A stretch of DNA of 64,000 nucleotides from Peribacillus frigoritolerans (GCF_004358755.1 NZ_SMZY01000001.1:1054001-1118000), one strand, 5' to 3'; shown: positions 1 through 10,882, counted from the stretch's first letter. A program made the numbers and translations. The notes: a model not told the origin generated them from the sequence alone.

Positions 1-232
1 TGCCCTGTTTTAAAAGGTCCACTTGCATCGTAATGACCCGTTTCTTTTCTTTGATCAGGGGCGGGGTTAATGTGCTTAATATTACTTGATCACTTTCACC
101 AGACCTGACAGACCAAAAAGTAACGGGTGCTATCTCTTCGATCGTATTGTTCTCGACAAAGGGACTGCATCCGGTTAATAGAATCATAAAGATAACCGAT
201 AAGCAGGCAGTCCTTTTTTTTAGTTTACTCAT
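1..232 (-). CDS. Ger(x)C family germination lipoprotein, partial
   Basis: This is the N-terminal part of a C subunit of a spore germinant receptor; the rest lies beyond the left window edge. The protein begins with a basic stretch, a hydrophobic segment and a lipobox LTGC near residues 20-23, so it should be lipidated and anchored on the outer face of the spore inner membrane. The ATG at 232 overlaps the stop of the upstream B gene by 4 bases (ATGA), which indicates translational coupling. It is the last gene seen in an A-B-C operon on the minus strand. The family call rests on the lipobox and position, because most of the conserved body is missing. Confidence 0.75.
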   Translation of the reverse strand, partial: MSKLKKRTACLSVIFMILLTGCSPFVENNTIEEIAPVTFWSVRSGESDQVILSTLTPPLIKEKKRVITMQVDLLKQG

Positions 233-1350
233 GTCTTTTCACGTCCTTTTCGTTTCATGGCTGAAAATAAGAAAGACGGAACAAGTAAATAAGTTAAAGC
301 TCCTGACCAAATTTGAATGTTCAATAATACGCTCTGTTCCATTCCAAATTGACTAAGCCATTCATCAGAAAGATAGAGACAGATAAATATAATAATAAAA
401 CAGGCGTAAAAACCGACCTTGCTCGATTGTTTATTCAATTTTGAAGCAGCAATTTTTAAGCCTCCATAAAAATACAATAAAAACAATGCTCCCGCAAAGA
501 TGGCGTTAAATAAAAGGATTGAAATTAAAATGATATCGATTCTCTCAATGATGGGAAATTGAAGATATCGTGCCATATGAACAATAGGAAATTTACTGAA
601 GCTTAAATAATCTGCCCCGAAGAACAGTAAGGAAGCAATAAATATAAGTAAGTATTCCAGAATCGTCATGGCATTTGCAAAAGAGAGATATTTAAGGAAG
701 TTCTGATTTGGCTTCAGCCAAGATGCTAAACAGATTAAATATTCAGGTCCTGACAAAGATGACCAAATCAACAATAAACTTTTCCATGAACCGTCCGGCC
801 AGTCAAACGGTATGAGAGGGTAAAGGTCGTAAACAGAAGCATTTGTAGGCAGGAAAAAAATATAAAATAAGAGAATAAGCCAAGCTGTACAAAAAAAAGC
901 AATCACTGCAAAGCCAATGGTTTTTTCCATTCCCTTCGAGGCAACGTAGAAGCAAACGAGCAAAATCATAAGGATCAGCCACTTGCTGTTCATGGAAGGG
1001 AAGATAAACTGTTCTACAATCTCTGCGTAACCTAGCACGATTACAATTAATTTTAAAAGAATGAAAAACAATCCCAGGACAGAAATAAATCGAACCATGG
1101 GCTTGCCTATTAATTCGATAAATCCTTGATATCCTTTTTTAGAATACTCAGATTGAAACCATTTAGACAACAAAATCAAATTTAACTGTGAAAGAATGCC
1201 AACCACGATAATTCCCCAAATCATATAGGGGTGAATCAAGTACATTGGCAAGATAATAAAGAAATAGAGCATCTGAAGCCTATTTGTCATAAGCATAATG
1301 TACACACCGTTAAAGGCATACGTTCGATCATATAGAGAAATAGATTTCAT
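229..1350 (-). CDS. GerAB/GerKB-type germinant receptor permease
   Basis: This is an integral membrane B subunit of a GerA-type spore germinant receptor, related to amino acid permeases, expected in the spore inner membrane. The 373-residue protein is almost wholly hydrophobic, with about ten predicted membrane segments and charged loops between them, as in the Spore_permease family. A clear AAAGGAG ribosome site precedes the ATG at 1350. It begins 4 bases after the stop of the A subunit gene and overlaps the C gene by 4 bases. The family usually binds small germinants such as amino acids; the germinant here cannot be read from sequence. Confidence 0.9.
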   Translation of the reverse strand: MKSISLYDRTYAFNGVYIMLMTNRLQMLYFFIILPMYLIHPYMIWGIIVVGILSQLNLILLSKWFQSEYSKKGYQGFIELIGKPMVRFISVLGLFFILLKLIVIVLGYAEIVEQFIFPSMNSKWLILMILLVCFYVASKGMEKTIGFAVIAFFCTAWLILLFYIFFLPTNASVYDLYPLIPFDWPDGSWKSLLLIWSSLSGPEYLICLASWLKPNQNFLKYLSFANAMTILEYLLIFIASLLFFGADYLSFSKFPIVHMARYLQFPIIERIDIILISILLFNAIFAGALFLLYFYGGLKIAASKLNKQSSKVGFYACFIIIFICLYLSDEWLSQFGMEQSVLLNIQIWSGALTYLLVPSFLFSAMKRKGREKT

Positions 1351-1354
1351 TATC

Positions 1355-2845
1355 TCATCTCCTTTGATTGTATCTCCATTTCTGAACAGGATGCAAATGT
1401 TCAGGACGCTCTTTCATTTTTGTCAGCGGACCTCGTATGAATAGATCATTCCAATCCTTTCCATAGAAGGGGGCAACCGGTGAAAAATAGGGTTCCTTTA
1501 AAGAGTTTAGTCCATTTAGGTGGGCAAAAAGCAGGATCAAACCAATCGCAATGCCAAAGATTCCAAAAAAAGAAGATAAAATCAGAAAGCTAAATTGGAT
1601 CAGTGAATTTGCTTTTGTCATTAAATAATTTGGGATTAAAAAAGATGCAATCGTTGATATTCCAACCATGACAATTAATACTTTACTGGCAAAGCCTGCT
1701 TCTACGGAAGCTTGACCAATGACTATACCCCCAATTACACCAAGGGTTTGACTGGATTTTGTCGGCATTCGTAAGCTTGCCTCTTTTATAATCTCCAAGA
1801 TAATCAGCATTAGAAAGGCTTCCCAGAAAGGCGAAAAGGGCAGTTTTGTTCTTGATTCCATCAGAACAAATAAAAGTTGAAGAGGAATCATCTGATAATG
1901 ATGTGTAGTCAATGCAACATAAAAAGGGATTAAAGTAATTGAAATAAAAAAGCTTAAGTAACGAATGCATCTTAAAAAACTGGCAACTGGCCATCGATTT
2001 ATATAATCCTCAGGTGATTGAAACAAGTGAAAAAAAGTGATCGGTGCTACAAGCACAAAAGGAGTATTGTCTAAAAGAATCGTAATTTTACCTAGACCTA
2101 GCGAATAAGCGCAAACATCCGGCCGATCCGTTTGCTGAAATTGGGGGAAGATACTGTTAGTGCTCTCCTCCATAAATGCGGCCAGCTGAGAAGAGTCAAA
2201 AAAAAGGTCAAAATTAATTTCTTCAATCCTCTTTTTTGCAGTCTCTATAAATTCAGGATTGGTCAGGCCTTCTATGTACATGATGACTGCGGTGGTCTGA
2301 CTTAAAGATCCAACAGTGAATTTTTCCGTTTTTAATCTCGGAATTGGAAGCCTATGTCGAATCAATGAAATATTATCTTCAATATTTTCACTGAAACTAT
2401 CTTTAGCACCATATAAAATTGTCTCTGTTTCTGAAGTTTCTATTGGTCTGCCTAGAGGGTTTTTAAGAGGAATAGCGGCCCAAACATTATTAGCAGGATC
2501 ATAGATCAAAACAGCCCCTGAAAAAAGCTGTTTATTTGCTTCAGCGATAGAGGTAACTTCCGTAATTTTTGATGCAGCCATCTTTTTTAATACTTGCTCT
2601 TGTGCTGATCTTTTAAGTGGTTCAATAATACTTTCATTCAAACGCTCTAGGTCAATTAATGTCCTTATATAGATCAGCGTCAGCTTATGAAAGTCATTTT
2701 TTTCAGGCTCAATAATTTCAGCGTCATCCATATTTTCGAGTGTTTTTTTTAACTCTTCTATAGATAAGGGCTGATTTTCCAGAGCCAGTGTTTGCTTCGT
2801 GCTTTCTTGCTGCACTAAACCCTTTTTTTTCTTATTCCAAAACAT
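1355..2845 (-). CDS. GerAA/GerKA-type germinant receptor A subunit
   Basis: This is the A subunit of a spore germinant receptor. The first 250 or so residues are a charged soluble domain, followed by several membrane segments (roughly residues 285-440) and a short cytoplasmic tail with the PYFSP-x-APF type ending common in the GerA family. Two ATGs lie two codons apart. The ribosome site AGGTGAGG directly abuts the first (2851), so the second at 2845 has the better spacing and is chosen here. It is the first gene of a minus-strand A-B-C operon. A second complete receptor operon occurs at 53.5-57.3 kb on the plus strand. Confidence 0.9.
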   Translation of the reverse strand: MFWNKKKKGLVQQESTKQTLALENQPLSIEELKKTLENMDDAEIIEPEKNDFHKLTLIYIRTLIDLERLNESIIEPLKRSAQEQVLKKMAASKITEVTSIAEANKQLFSGAVLIYDPANNVWAAIPLKNPLGRPIETSETETILYGAKDSFSENIEDNISLIRHRLPIPRLKTEKFTVGSLSQTTAVIMYIEGLTNPEFIETAKKRIEEINFDLFFDSSQLAAFMEESTNSIFPQFQQTDRPDVCAYSLGLGKITILLDNTPFVLVAPITFFHLFQSPEDYINRWPVASFLRCIRYLSFFISITLIPFYVALTTHHYQMIPLQLLFVLMESRTKLPFSPFWEAFLMLIILEIIKEASLRMPTKSSQTLGVIGGIVIGQASVEAGFASKVLIVMVGISTIASFLIPNYLMTKANSLIQFSFLILSSFFGIFGIAIGLILLFAHLNGLNSLKEPYFSPVAPFYGKDWNDLFIRGPLTKMKERPEHLHPVQKWRYNQRR

Positions 2846-3173
2846 AAACATCCCTCACCTGTAAATCAATGAACTAGCCGTGTTTAATGGGCAGTAATGC
2901 ATTTATTGTTCACTGTAATACTTCTATTTATTCGCAATATAGTTCTAATTTTTTTTACGGAATAAGAGCTTATTTAAGGGTCTTCTTTCTTTTCTTTTAT
3001 ATGTTAACTGTAAAAAGGCGTTTAAAAATTCAGCACTGTGTGCAGTTGAAAGATCAATTACATTATTTATTATCGGCATGAACACGTATACAGCAATCAA
3101 TACCTTTGAGTAAGCATCGGATTTCTAGTATACTTGGTCAGAGAAATTGTACTAGGAAAGGGAAAACCATACT
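2846..3173. other. Divergent intergenic region
   Basis: This gap separates the minus-strand germination operon from plus-strand yojN. It holds the sigma-A promoter of yojN at its right end. A forespore sigma-G promoter is expected for the germination operon, but I could not find a convincing match on the minus strand. A 64-codon plus-strand frame at 2887-3081 lacks a ribosome binding site and looks like chance. Confidence 0.5.
3106..3134 (+). promoter_or_regulatory. Sigma-A type promoter for yojN-yojO
   Basis: TTGAGT (3106-3111) and TATACT (3129-3134) are separated by 17 bases. They lie about 40 bases upstream of the yojN start codon. Confidence 0.65.
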
Positions 3174-4064
3174 ATGAAATCACAATTAGAAGCTTTAAAC
3201 CTCCCGAATCATATAATGTCAGACATAAAAAAAAGATCGGAAACATTTAAAAACAGCGAAGATGCGATGCTGATCGGCAAAGGCGGGTACATGCCTTCAG
3301 AAGATGCGATTTTATTTGATGCCATGATTGCTTTATCATTAGGCAAAAATGTTTTATTAAAAGGACCTACAGGATCGGGTAAAACAAAGCTTGCCGAGAC
3401 ACTGTCAAACCTTTTCGGCCAGCCGATGCACAGCATAAATTGCAGCGTGGATCTTGATGCTGAAGCACTGCTTGGCTACAAAACCATCTCGCAGGAAGGT
3501 TCGAAAACGAGCATTGAATTTATTGAAGGTCCTGTCATTCATGCGATGAAAAAAGGCCATATCTTATATATAGATGAAATTAATATGGCGAAGCCCGAAA
3601 CATTGCCGATTTTAAATGGAGTGCTGGACTACCGTAAAATGATTACGAATCCATTTACAGGAGAGGTAATCAAAGCAAGCAGCGGCTTTGGTGTGATTGC
3701 AGCTATTAATGAAGGATACGTAGGTACGGTTCCTTTAAATGAAGCCCTCAAAAATCGTTTCGTTGTGATTGAAGTGCCTTATATTCAAGGTGAACAGCTA
3801 AAGGCCGTACTGCGCTCGCAATCTATGCTTACAAATGAAAAGCTGATCAGCCAGTTTGTTACTCTTTCTTCTGATCTGATCACACAGGTGCAGAATGGTC
3901 AAATTTCGGAAGAAGCTGCGTCTGTAAGAGCACTTATCGATACATGTGACTTAGCTGTCTATATGCCGCCGCTACGGGCTATCTCACGCGGCATCACTGA
4001 AAAACTTGAAGACGACAGGGAAAAGGCAGCGATTCAAAATATTGCAGAAACTCTTTTTGTGTAA
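3174..4064 (+). CDS. yojN: MoxR-family AAA ATPase YojN
   Basis: This is a MoxR/NorQ-type AAA+ ATPase of 296 residues. Walker A is GPTGSGKT (about residues 64-71) and Walker B is LYIDEIN (about 130-137), followed by a sensor region and a C-terminal helical part. Such ATPases pair with a VWA-domain partner to insert metals or remodel target enzymes, as in NorQ/NorD and CbbQ/CbbO. The partner gene follows after 12 bases, and the pair sits just upstream of odhAB, the order I recall for B. subtilis yojN-yojO-odhA-odhB. The client protein is unknown. A sigma-A type promoter lies upstream. Confidence 0.88.
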   Translation: MKSQLEALNLPNHIMSDIKKRSETFKNSEDAMLIGKGGYMPSEDAILFDAMIALSLGKNVLLKGPTGSGKTKLAETLSNLFGQPMHSINCSVDLDAEALLGYKTISQEGSKTSIEFIEGPVIHAMKKGHILYIDEINMAKPETLPILNGVLDYRKMITNPFTGEVIKASSGFGVIAAINEGYVGTVPLNEALKNRFVVIEVPYIQGEQLKAVLRSQSMLTNEKLISQFVTLSSDLITQVQNGQISEEAASVRALIDTCDLAVYMPPLRAISRGITEKLEDDREKAAIQNIAETLFV

Positions 4065-4076
4065 AGGGGCCGTGTC

Positions 4077-5999
4077 ATGAAATATATAAAATTTAATGAC
4101 AAGCGGGTCGATTCGTTTTTATTTATGGAGCTCTCCGACTTGGCAAAGACTCTTACCAAAAAAGATGAGACTGAGGTTGAATTTGCCGTGCAGTCGTACT
4201 ATGATCCGTTCATTCAGAAAGTGTACATCAGCCACTTCTGGGATAACCGGCCGCGCCAGGATATGGTGAATGGCTTGAAAAGCGATGTATTTTTAAGAAG
4301 CATCGGCAGCTATAAATACACGGATTTTCTTGCAGTTGATGCTTTCTTATCCCAAGTGCAGAAACTTGACGTTTCAAGCTTTGCGAAGCAGCTGTTTGTC
4401 ATGCTTGAGGATTTGCGGCTTGAGGAACACTGCAAGCATGAACGTCCCGGCACAACAAAGGTGTTTGCTGCCAGACGCTCGATGTACAGACGTTTTTTTA
4501 AAAGCCAATTAACGATCAACCAAGAGAGAAGCATTTATACGGATGCACTCTTTAATGCATTTTATTTAAAAGTAACATCGGAATCACCGCTTGAGGAGTT
4601 TCCGGCGCTGACAAATTCAATTGATCTCGCGGTGCCATTTATGCAGGGTGAACTGCTGAAGCTCTATGAAGCCCGCAATTCGGATGACATAGGCAAGATT
4701 GTTTTAAACATTTCAGAAGTCCTTGAAGACATTCTTCCGAATGACATGCTGAATATGTATTTTCATCTGCCATTATTAAACTACTCAGAAGCAGAATCAG
4801 GTTTAACCTTTGATGATTTGAAACGAAAATCAAAGCTGAAAAATGATGATATTCTTGATCAGAAAAAAGAAGAAGATGAAGACATCCATGAGGATAAACT
4901 GCCGACCTGGCACAGGGAAACAAGTGAAGCGACAAAGAGTTTTCTTCAATTTGACCTTGAGCAGGGAAGCAAAACAGACCTTCTTGGAGAAGGTGTCAGA
5001 GAAGGCGATGACGGCGATCAGGCGCTAGGAATGGTGCAGGGGTCGTCCAAGAAAACGGCGAGAAATGATTATTCTAAGCTTGAAGCGATGGAAAACGCTG
5101 AAAACAAACAAGAGCGCGGGGACAGTGAGGCTTTCGGAAAAGAAAACAAATTTGCCTATCCTGTCTTTGTATCACCCGAAAAGCCAAGTGCATCGGATCA
5201 AGCCGCTTACATGGAAAAAAGAGAAACCATCGTTCCATATCAAAAAAAGCTTAAGCAGATGATCGAAAAAACGCTTGAGCATAAAAAGATTTCGCCGCGG
5301 AGCGATCTGCATACCGGACGCTTAAGCAAAAAACTGCTGAAGCTCCTTACAGACGATAATCCGCGTTTATTTTATAAAAAAAATCAGCCGTCTGCGCAAA
5401 TTGATGCTGCGTTTTGCCTGCTTGTCGATTGCTCAGCATCGATGTTTGACAAAATGGAGCAGACAAAGCTTGGAATCACCTTGTTTCATGAGGCGCTGAA
5501 ATCCGTTTCCGTCGTTCACCAGGTCGTCGGTTTTTGGGAAGATACAAATGAAGCAACAGAAACAAAACAGCCCAACCATTTTAAGACGGTCATCGATTTT
5601 GGAAGCTCTCTCCAGAAGAAAAGAGGACCTGAAATTCTGCAGCTTGAGCCTGAAGAAGATAATCGCGACGGCTATGCTATTCGCCATATGACAAAGCAGC
5701 TTATAAACCGCAGTGAAAATCAAAAATTTATGCTGGTCTTCTCAGACGGGGAGCCTGCGGCAACAGGCTACGAGCAAAACGGCATTATCGATACACACGA
5801 GGCTGTGCTCGAAGCAAGAAAACGCGGAATTGAAGTCATTAATATCTTCCTCGCAAATGGAGAAATTGACGAGGGGCAGCAAAAAACGATTCAAAACATT
5901 TACGGTAAATTCAGCATTGTGGTTCCCGACATTGAGAAGCTTCCAGAAGTGCTGTTTCCAATTCTGAAAAAACTGCTGCAAAAAAGCATCCATGCGTAA
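4077..5999 (+). CDS. yojO: VWA-domain protein YojO (NorD/CbbO type)
   Basis: This 640-residue cytoplasmic protein ends in a von Willebrand factor A domain. The MIDAS motif DCSAS lies near residues 450-454 and a second element, FSDGEP, near 555. The middle (about 260-400) is rich in charged residues and probably a flexible linker; the N-terminal third resembles the NorD/CbbO head. It is the obligate partner type for MoxR ATPases such as YojN, encoded 12 bases upstream. A hairpin terminator begins at the stop codon. Function is inferred from the family; no substrate is known from sequence. Confidence 0.88.
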   Translation: MKYIKFNDKRVDSFLFMELSDLAKTLTKKDETEVEFAVQSYYDPFIQKVYISHFWDNRPRQDMVNGLKSDVFLRSIGSYKYTDFLAVDAFLSQVQKLDVSSFAKQLFVMLEDLRLEEHCKHERPGTTKVFAARRSMYRRFFKSQLTINQERSIYTDALFNAFYLKVTSESPLEEFPALTNSIDLAVPFMQGELLKLYEARNSDDIGKIVLNISEVLEDILPNDMLNMYFHLPLLNYSEAESGLTFDDLKRKSKLKNDDILDQKKEEDEDIHEDKLPTWHRETSEATKSFLQFDLEQGSKTDLLGEGVREGDDGDQALGMVQGSSKKTARNDYSKLEAMENAENKQERGDSEAFGKENKFAYPVFVSPEKPSASDQAAYMEKRETIVPYQKKLKQMIEKTLEHKKISPRSDLHTGRLSKKLLKLLTDDNPRLFYKKNQPSAQIDAAFCLLVDCSASMFDKMEQTKLGITLFHEALKSVSVVHQVVGFWEDTNEATETKQPNHFKTVIDFGSSLQKKRGPEILQLEPEEDNRDGYAIRHMTKQLINRSENQKFMLVFSDGEPAATGYEQNGIIDTHEAVLEARKRGIEVINIFLANGEIDEGQQKTIQNIYGKFSIVVPDIEKLPEVLFPILKKLLQKSIHA

Positions 6000-6027
6000 G
6001 AGTGTCTTTTTAAGGCACTCTTTTTGT
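5999..6027 (+). terminator. Rho-independent terminator after yojO
   Basis: AGAGTG and CACTCT form a stem around a short loop, followed by a T run. Confidence 0.75.
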
Positions 6028-6467
6028 AACGCTTTCATTCTTTTGCTACTATATAAATGGAGGTGCAGATCATTTGAAACATGTCATTCCGGTTCTGAGC
6101 AGGTTTGATGAACGGATGCAATAGAGGCTTACAGTGACTGCTTGGCAAGTCTCCAATGAATCCGTTGCGAAGGTCTTAAAAATTATCATAGTATACTCAA
6201 ATCTAAAGAATTTTCTTTCGTAAACCCGGGAATGAAAAGGCTTCATGGAATACATATGAATTAACCGCGCACGATCCCTTTTCTATTCGGATTATTTTTT
6301 ATCAAAATACATCGAATTTACAAGAAAAAGAAAAAAATTTGTCAGCTGCAAGATGAAAAGAGGCTGATTTATGTCTTGAAAAATAATAAATTTGGTTCTT
6401 TTGATCATTGAATTCATTTTTAATTTTTGTTTTTCAGTATTATTTTAAATTTTCTTATGATACTCCT
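6028..6467. other. AT-rich intergenic region upstream of odhA
   Basis: There is no intact gene here. Around 6060-6120 a ribosome-site-like GGAGGTG precedes a TTG-started frame (LKHVIPVLSRFDERM...) that stops after 16 codons. It could be the relic of a lost gene, but I cannot name it. The rest is AT-rich with many stops in all frames. The odhA promoter and CcpA site follow. Confidence 0.4.
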
Positions 6468-6496
6468 TTGATAAAACGGGCAAGGAGTGTTAAAAT
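6468..6496 (+). promoter_or_regulatory. Sigma-A type promoter for odhA
   Basis: TTGATA (6468-6473), a 17-base spacer and TAAAAT (6491-6496) match the vegetative promoter consensus. The predicted start near 6503 gives a leader of about 125 bases. Confidence 0.7.
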
Positions 6497-6501
6497 GGAA
6501 A

Positions 6502-6515
6502 TGGAAGCGTTTTAA
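6502..6515 (+). promoter_or_regulatory. Candidate CcpA cre site at odhA start point
   Basis: TGGAAGCGTTTTAA matches the cre consensus TGWAANCGNTNWCA at all but two positions. It sits over the predicted transcription start, a place where CcpA would block initiation or early elongation. Glucose repression of odhAB is known in B. subtilis; this exact site is an inference. Confidence 0.55.
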
Positions 6516-6628
6516 TCCAAGCCTATCATTCTAAGAAAGATAGGATAGTATATTACAATAATATCCATTTGAATCTGTTTTTTAAAAAATTTAATCAGAT
6601 TCACTACCATTGCTGGGGGTTATGTAAG

Positions 6629-9487
6629 ATGTCAGGAACTACAACTAAGCGCAAGATTCGACTTGAGGATTTTCATGGACCGAACCTTGGCTATGTACTG
6701 GAGCTGTTTGATCAATATCAGCAGGATCCAGAATCGGTTGATGAAGAATTAAGAGAAATGTTTGAAGGATGGGACACAGTACCGCAGGCCCAAGTTAGCA
6801 ATGAAACATCAGCGGGCACAGCAACGTCTGTTCAAAACGCAACAAGCGCGGATAAAATGAAGAAGATTGCTTATGCAGTCAAGCTTGCAGATGATATCCG
6901 AACTTATGGACATTTAAACGCTTCAATTTATCCATTTGAAAGTGTCAAACAAAAAGAGTTTCTTCAGCTGAAGGATTACGGGCTGACAGAATCTGACCTA
7001 GAAGAAATCCCTGCATCCATATTATGTGCGGATGCACCTGATGAAGTTACGAATGGATTACAGGCCATTCAATATTTAAAAGAAGCTTATACGAAAACGA
7101 TTGCTTTTGAATTCTCTCACGTACACCGTTTTGAAGAGAAATACTGGCTTAAGAAAATGGTTGAATCCGGAGAAATCTTTAAAAGTCATTCAAATGAAAA
7201 ACGCGCGTCTCTTCTGCGCCGTCTCTCTGAGGTTGAAGGTTTTGAGAAGTTTTTGCACCGCACGTTTGTAGGGCAGAAACGCTTTTCAATTGAGGGGTTG
7301 GACATGCTTGTTCCAATGCTTGATGAACTGATTTCAAACGCGGTTCACGCAGGAACAAACAATGTAAACATTGGTATGGCTCACAGAGGACGCTTAAATG
7401 TGCTGGCACATGTTCTCGGCAAGCCTTATGAAATTATTTTCTCGGAATTTCAGCATTCTCCGAATAAGGAGCTCGTTCCTTCTGAAGGATCTGTAGGCAT
7501 TAACTACGGCTGGAGCGGAGATGTAAAGTATCATCTTGGAGCTGACCGTCAAATAACAGACGAAAGCACAAAGCGTGCAAGGCTGACTCTTGCAAACAAC
7601 CCAAGTCACCTTGAGTATGTGGACCCGATTGTCATGGGATACACACGTGCTGCACAGGATGACCGCAAAACAACAGGCTATCCTAAACAAGATGAAAAAG
7701 AATCAATGGCGATCATCATTCATGGGGATGCTGCATTCCCGGGTGAGGGCATCGTAGCTGAAACATTAAACTTAAATTCATTGACAGGCTATCAGACTGG
7801 CGGATCCATTCATATTATCGCCAACAACATGATAGGATTTACTACTGAAAGCAGAGACTCGCGCTCTACAAAATATGCAAGTGACCTTGCAAAAGGATAC
7901 GAAATCCCGATCGTGCACGTAAATGCAGATGATCCAGAGGCTTGTCTTGCTGCAGTCATGATTGCAATAGAGTACCGCAAGCTCTTTAACCGTGACTTCC
8001 TGATTGATTTAATCGGCTACCGTCGCTTTGGCCACAATGAAATGGATGAGCCATCGACGACACAGCCTCAGCTCTATGAAAAAGTCCGCAAGCATCCGAC
8101 CGTTCGTGCACTCTATGCTGCACAGCTTGAAGAAGCAGGATATTTAAGCAAGGATAAGATTGCAGAAATTGATCAGCAGACTTTAGATAAATTTGATGCA
8201 GCTTATCAAAAAGTTCCGTCGAAAAAAGTAACTCAGGTACATGACATAGAGCTTCCTGAAATCGTTATCAATGGACTGCCGAAAATCAAAACATCCGTTG
8301 ATAAAGAATCTCTCTTCAGAATTAATGATGAGCTTGTGAAATGGCCTGAAGGCTTCAATGTCTTTGATAAATTGAAGAGAATTCTTGAAAGACGCGCCAA
8401 TATCTTTGCCGGTGAAGAAAAAGCAGACTGGGCATTAGCAGAAACGCTGGCATTCGCGACGATCCTTGAAGACGGCACGCCAATTCGCCTGTCCGGCCAG
8501 GATTCTGAACGCGGCACATTTTCTCAAAGACACTTAATGCTTCACGATAGTGAAACAGGCAATGTTTATTCGCCGCTGCATACACTATCTAAGTCAAATG
8601 TTTCGTTTGCTGTTCATAACAGTCCTTTATCTGAAGGATCCGTTCTCGGCTTTGAATATGGCTACAACGTCTTTGCACCTGAAACACTCGTGCTTTGGGA
8701 AGCTCAATACGGCGACTTTGCAAACGCTGCACAAGTGTTCTTTGATCAATTCATCGCAGCAGGACGTGCAAAATGGGGCCAAAAATCAGGACTTGTGATG
8801 CTTCTGCCTCATGGTTATGAAGGACAAGGGCCTGAGCATTCTAGCGCAAGACTTGAGAGATACCTTCAGCTTGCAGCTGAAAACAACTGGACAGTGGCAA
8901 ACTTAACGAGCGCTGCTCAGTATTTCCATATTTTAAGAAGACAGGCAGCTCTTCTGAAACGTGAAGAAGTGCGTCCGCTTGTAATTATGACACCAAAGAG
9001 TCTTCTGCGAAACGCGCAAACTATTTCTTCTATTGAAGAACTGAGCGAAGGGGAATTCCGCCCGGTTGTGGAACAGCCTGGACTTGGCCTGAACTATGCG
9101 GATGTGAAGCGCATCGTTCTATGCAGCGGAAAAATCGCAACGGATTTAACAGATAAATTAAAATCTCTTGAAGAAGATGTAAAAGAAATCCACGTAGTAC
9201 GTGTGGAAGAATTATATCCATTCCCTAAAAAGGAAATTACAGCGATTCTTGGACGCTACGAGTCACTTGAAGAAATCGTCTGGGTACAAGAAGAACCTAT
9301 GAACATGGGTGCATGGACATATATGGATCCAGAACTCCGTGAAGTGGCACCTGCTCAAGTAAAAGTGAACTATATTGGAAGAAAAAGAAGATCTTCGACA
9401 GCAGAGGGAGATCCAAACGTTCATAAAAAAGATCAAGAGCGTATCGTAACAGAAGCATTGACGTGGAAAAACGAAGGGAGAATTTGA
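6629..9487 (+). CDS. odhA: 2-oxoglutarate dehydrogenase E1 component
   Basis: This is the thiamine diphosphate-dependent E1 subunit that decarboxylates 2-oxoglutarate in the citric acid cycle and transfers succinyl to the lipoyl arm of OdhB. The protein is about 952 residues, close to the 944 I recall for B. subtilis OdhA. Visible family features are the N-terminal LEDFHGPN segment, [15 protein letters not shown] near residue 245, GDAAFPGEG near residue 375 in the cofactor domain, and a transketolase-like C-terminal half. An in-frame TTG at 6569 lies upstream, but the ATG at 6629 has a GGGGG ribosome site and starts at the conserved N terminus. odhB follows after 2 bases. Confidence 0.96.
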   Translation: MSGTTTKRKIRLEDFHGPNLGYVLELFDQYQQDPESVDEELREMFEGWDTVPQAQVSNETSAGTATSVQNATSADKMKKIAYAVKLADDIRTYGHLNASIYPFESVKQKEFLQLKDYGLTESDLEEIPASILCADAPDEVTNGLQAIQYLKEAYTKTIAFEFSHVHRFEEKYWLKKMVESGEIFKSHSNEKRASLLRRLSEVEGFEKFLHRTFVGQKRFSIEGLDMLVPMLDELISNAVHAGTNNVNIGMAHRGRLNVLAHVLGKPYEIIFSEFQHSPNKELVPSEGSVGINYGWSGDVKYHLGADRQITDESTKRARLTLANNPSHLEYVDPIVMGYTRAAQDDRKTTGYPKQDEKESMAIIIHGDAAFPGEGIVAETLNLNSLTGYQTGGSIHIIANNMIGFTTESRDSRSTKYASDLAKGYEIPIVHVNADDPEACLAAVMIAIEYRKLFNRDFLIDLIGYRRFGHNEMDEPSTTQPQLYEKVRKHPTVRALYAAQLEEAGYLSKDKIAEIDQQTLDKFDAAYQKVPSKKVTQVHDIELPEIVINGLPKIKTSVDKESLFRINDELVKWPEGFNVFDKLKRILERRANIFAGEEKADWALAETLAFATILEDGTPIRLSGQDSERGTFSQRHLMLHDSETGNVYSPLHTLSKSNVSFAVHNSPLSEGSVLGFEYGYNVFAPETLVLWEAQYGDFANAAQVFFDQFIAAGRAKWGQKSGLVMLLPHGYEGQGPEHSSARLERYLQLAAENNWTVANLTSAAQYFHILRRQAALLKREEVRPLVIMTPKSLLRNAQTISSIEELSEGEFRPVVEQPGLGLNYADVKRIVLCSGKIATDLTDKLKSLEEDVKEIHVVRVEELYPFPKKEITAILGRYESLEEIVWVQEEPMNMGAWTYMDPELREVAPAQVKVNYIGRKRRSSTAEGDPNVHKKDQERIVTEALTWKNEGRI

Positions 9488-9489
9488 TC

Positions 9490-10746
9490 ATGGCACAAGT
9501 AATCGTACCAGAATTAGCTGAATCCATCTCAGAAGGAACTATCGCACAATGGCTGAAACAACCAGGGGACTACGTTGAAAAAGGGGAATATCTGGTTGAG
9601 CTTGAAACAGATAAAGTAAACGTTGAACTGACAGCTGATTATTCTGGTGTGCTGAAGGATGTTGTCAAAGATTCAGGAGACACGGTTCAAGTCGGCGAAG
9701 TGATTGCAGTGATCGATGAAAATGGAGAGACTGCAGCTGCGCAAGTTGAAGAAGTAAAAGAAGAACCGGTTAAAGAAGAGCAGCCTAAAGCTTCTGCACC
9801 AAAAGAGGATAAGCAGGAAAAAACGGAAAGTAAATCACAGCGTCCGATTGCTTCTCCGGCAGCACGCAAGCTTGCTAGAGAAAAAGGAATTGATCTGACT
9901 CAAGTTCCTTCAGGAGACCCGCTTGGAAGATTGCGCAAGCATGACGTTGAAGCTTATTCACCAAACGCGGCACCTGCAAAGGCTCCTGCGCCTCAAAAAG
10001 CGCCTGAAGCTAAGCCTGCAAAGCATGCTGCTGATTCTTTTGACAAACCAGTTGAGCGCGAGCGCATGTCACGACGCCGACAAACGATTGCTAAACGCCT
10101 GGTCGAGGTACAGCAAACAGCTGCAATGCTGACGACATTTAACGAAGTTGATATGACAGCGGTAATGGACGTCCGCAAACGCAGAAAAGACAAATTCTTT
10201 GAACAGCATGAAGTGCGTCTTGGCTTTATGTCATTCTTCACAAAAGCGGTTATTGCTGCACTTAAGAAATACCCATTATTGAATGCTGAAATTCAGGGTG
10301 ATGAGCTGGTTATTAAGAAGTTCTATGATATCGGCATTGCCGTTTCAGCTCCAGAAGGTCTGGTTGTACCAGTTGTACGCGACGCAGACCGCAAATCATT
10401 TGCCCAAATCGAAGGCGCTATCGGTGAGCTTGCAGGAAAAGCGAAAAACAACAAATTAACAATCGGCGACCTTTCTGGCGGTACATTCACGATCACCAAT
10501 GGCGGTGTATTCGGTTCTCTTATGTCAACACCAATCTTAAACGGACCACAAGTCGGAATTTTGGGCATGCACAAAATTCAGCTTCGTCCTGTTGCCATTG
10601 ACAAAGACACAATGGAAAACCGTCCAATGATGTACATCGCCCTTTCATACGATCATCGCATCGTAGACGGCAAAGAAGCAGTAAGTTTTCTTGCAACAGT
10701 CAAAGATTTGCTTGAAGATCCAGAATCATTATTGATTGAAGGATAA
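9490..10746 (+). CDS. odhB: Dihydrolipoyl succinyltransferase (E2)
   Basis: This is the E2 core of the 2-oxoglutarate dehydrogenase complex, about 418 residues. It has an N-terminal lipoyl domain with the lipoyl lysine in ETDKVNVEL (about residue 42), a charged Ala/Pro/Lys linker, an E3-binding domain ([14 protein letters not shown], about 125), a second linker and the catalytic domain ending in SYDHRIVDG with the active-site histidine near residue 390. The start at 9490 has GGGAG upstream and lies 2 bases after odhA, so the two are cotranscribed. The E3 subunit would be supplied from another locus. A strong terminator follows. Confidence 0.96.
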   Translation: MAQVIVPELAESISEGTIAQWLKQPGDYVEKGEYLVELETDKVNVELTADYSGVLKDVVKDSGDTVQVGEVIAVIDENGETAAAQVEEVKEEPVKEEQPKASAPKEDKQEKTESKSQRPIASPAARKLAREKGIDLTQVPSGDPLGRLRKHDVEAYSPNAAPAKAPAPQKAPEAKPAKHAADSFDKPVERERMSRRRQTIAKRLVEVQQTAAMLTTFNEVDMTAVMDVRKRRKDKFFEQHEVRLGFMSFFTKAVIAALKKYPLLNAEIQGDELVIKKFYDIGIAVSAPEGLVVPVVRDADRKSFAQIEGAIGELAGKAKNNKLTIGDLSGGTFTITNGGVFGSLMSTPILNGPQVGILGMHKIQLRPVAIDKDTMENRPMMYIALSYDHRIVDGKEAVSFLATVKDLLEDPESLLIEG

Positions 10747-10779
10747 TATTAAAACCTCATGTGGTTAAAGAATTAATAC

Positions 10780-10823
10780 AAACGGGTACTAAATTGCGCA
10801 GCAATTTGTACCCGTTTTTTGTT
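10780..10823 (+). terminator. Terminator after odhB
   Basis: AACGGGTAC and GTACCCGTT form the outer stem around an inner AAATTGC/GCAATTT stem, followed by T6. A near-identical copy occurs at 34467-34508. Confidence 0.85.
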
Positions 10824-10882
10824 GTGTTAACGTACGTAACGGTACTAAATGCTGGAGAGTACCTGTATTCGGAAAGATGCTG

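Noticed and set aside
2852-2960. Sigma-G promoter before the left germination operon
   Set aside because: GAATA- and CATNHTA-like boxes exist but not at proper spacing, so it is not reported as a feature.
2887-3081. 64-codon frame in the gerA-yojN gap
   Set aside because: No ribosome site and an aromatic-rich random-looking product. It overlaps the expected germination promoter region.
6024-6042. Cre-like sequence TGAAAGCGTTACA on the minus strand
   Set aside because: It has two mismatches in the key right half and lies about 450 bases from the odhA promoter, inside the yojO terminator region.
6075-6260. Possible broken gene upstream of odhA
   Set aside because: A good ribosome-like site precedes LKHVIPVLSRFDERM, but the frame stops at once and no frame continues with recognisable similarity.
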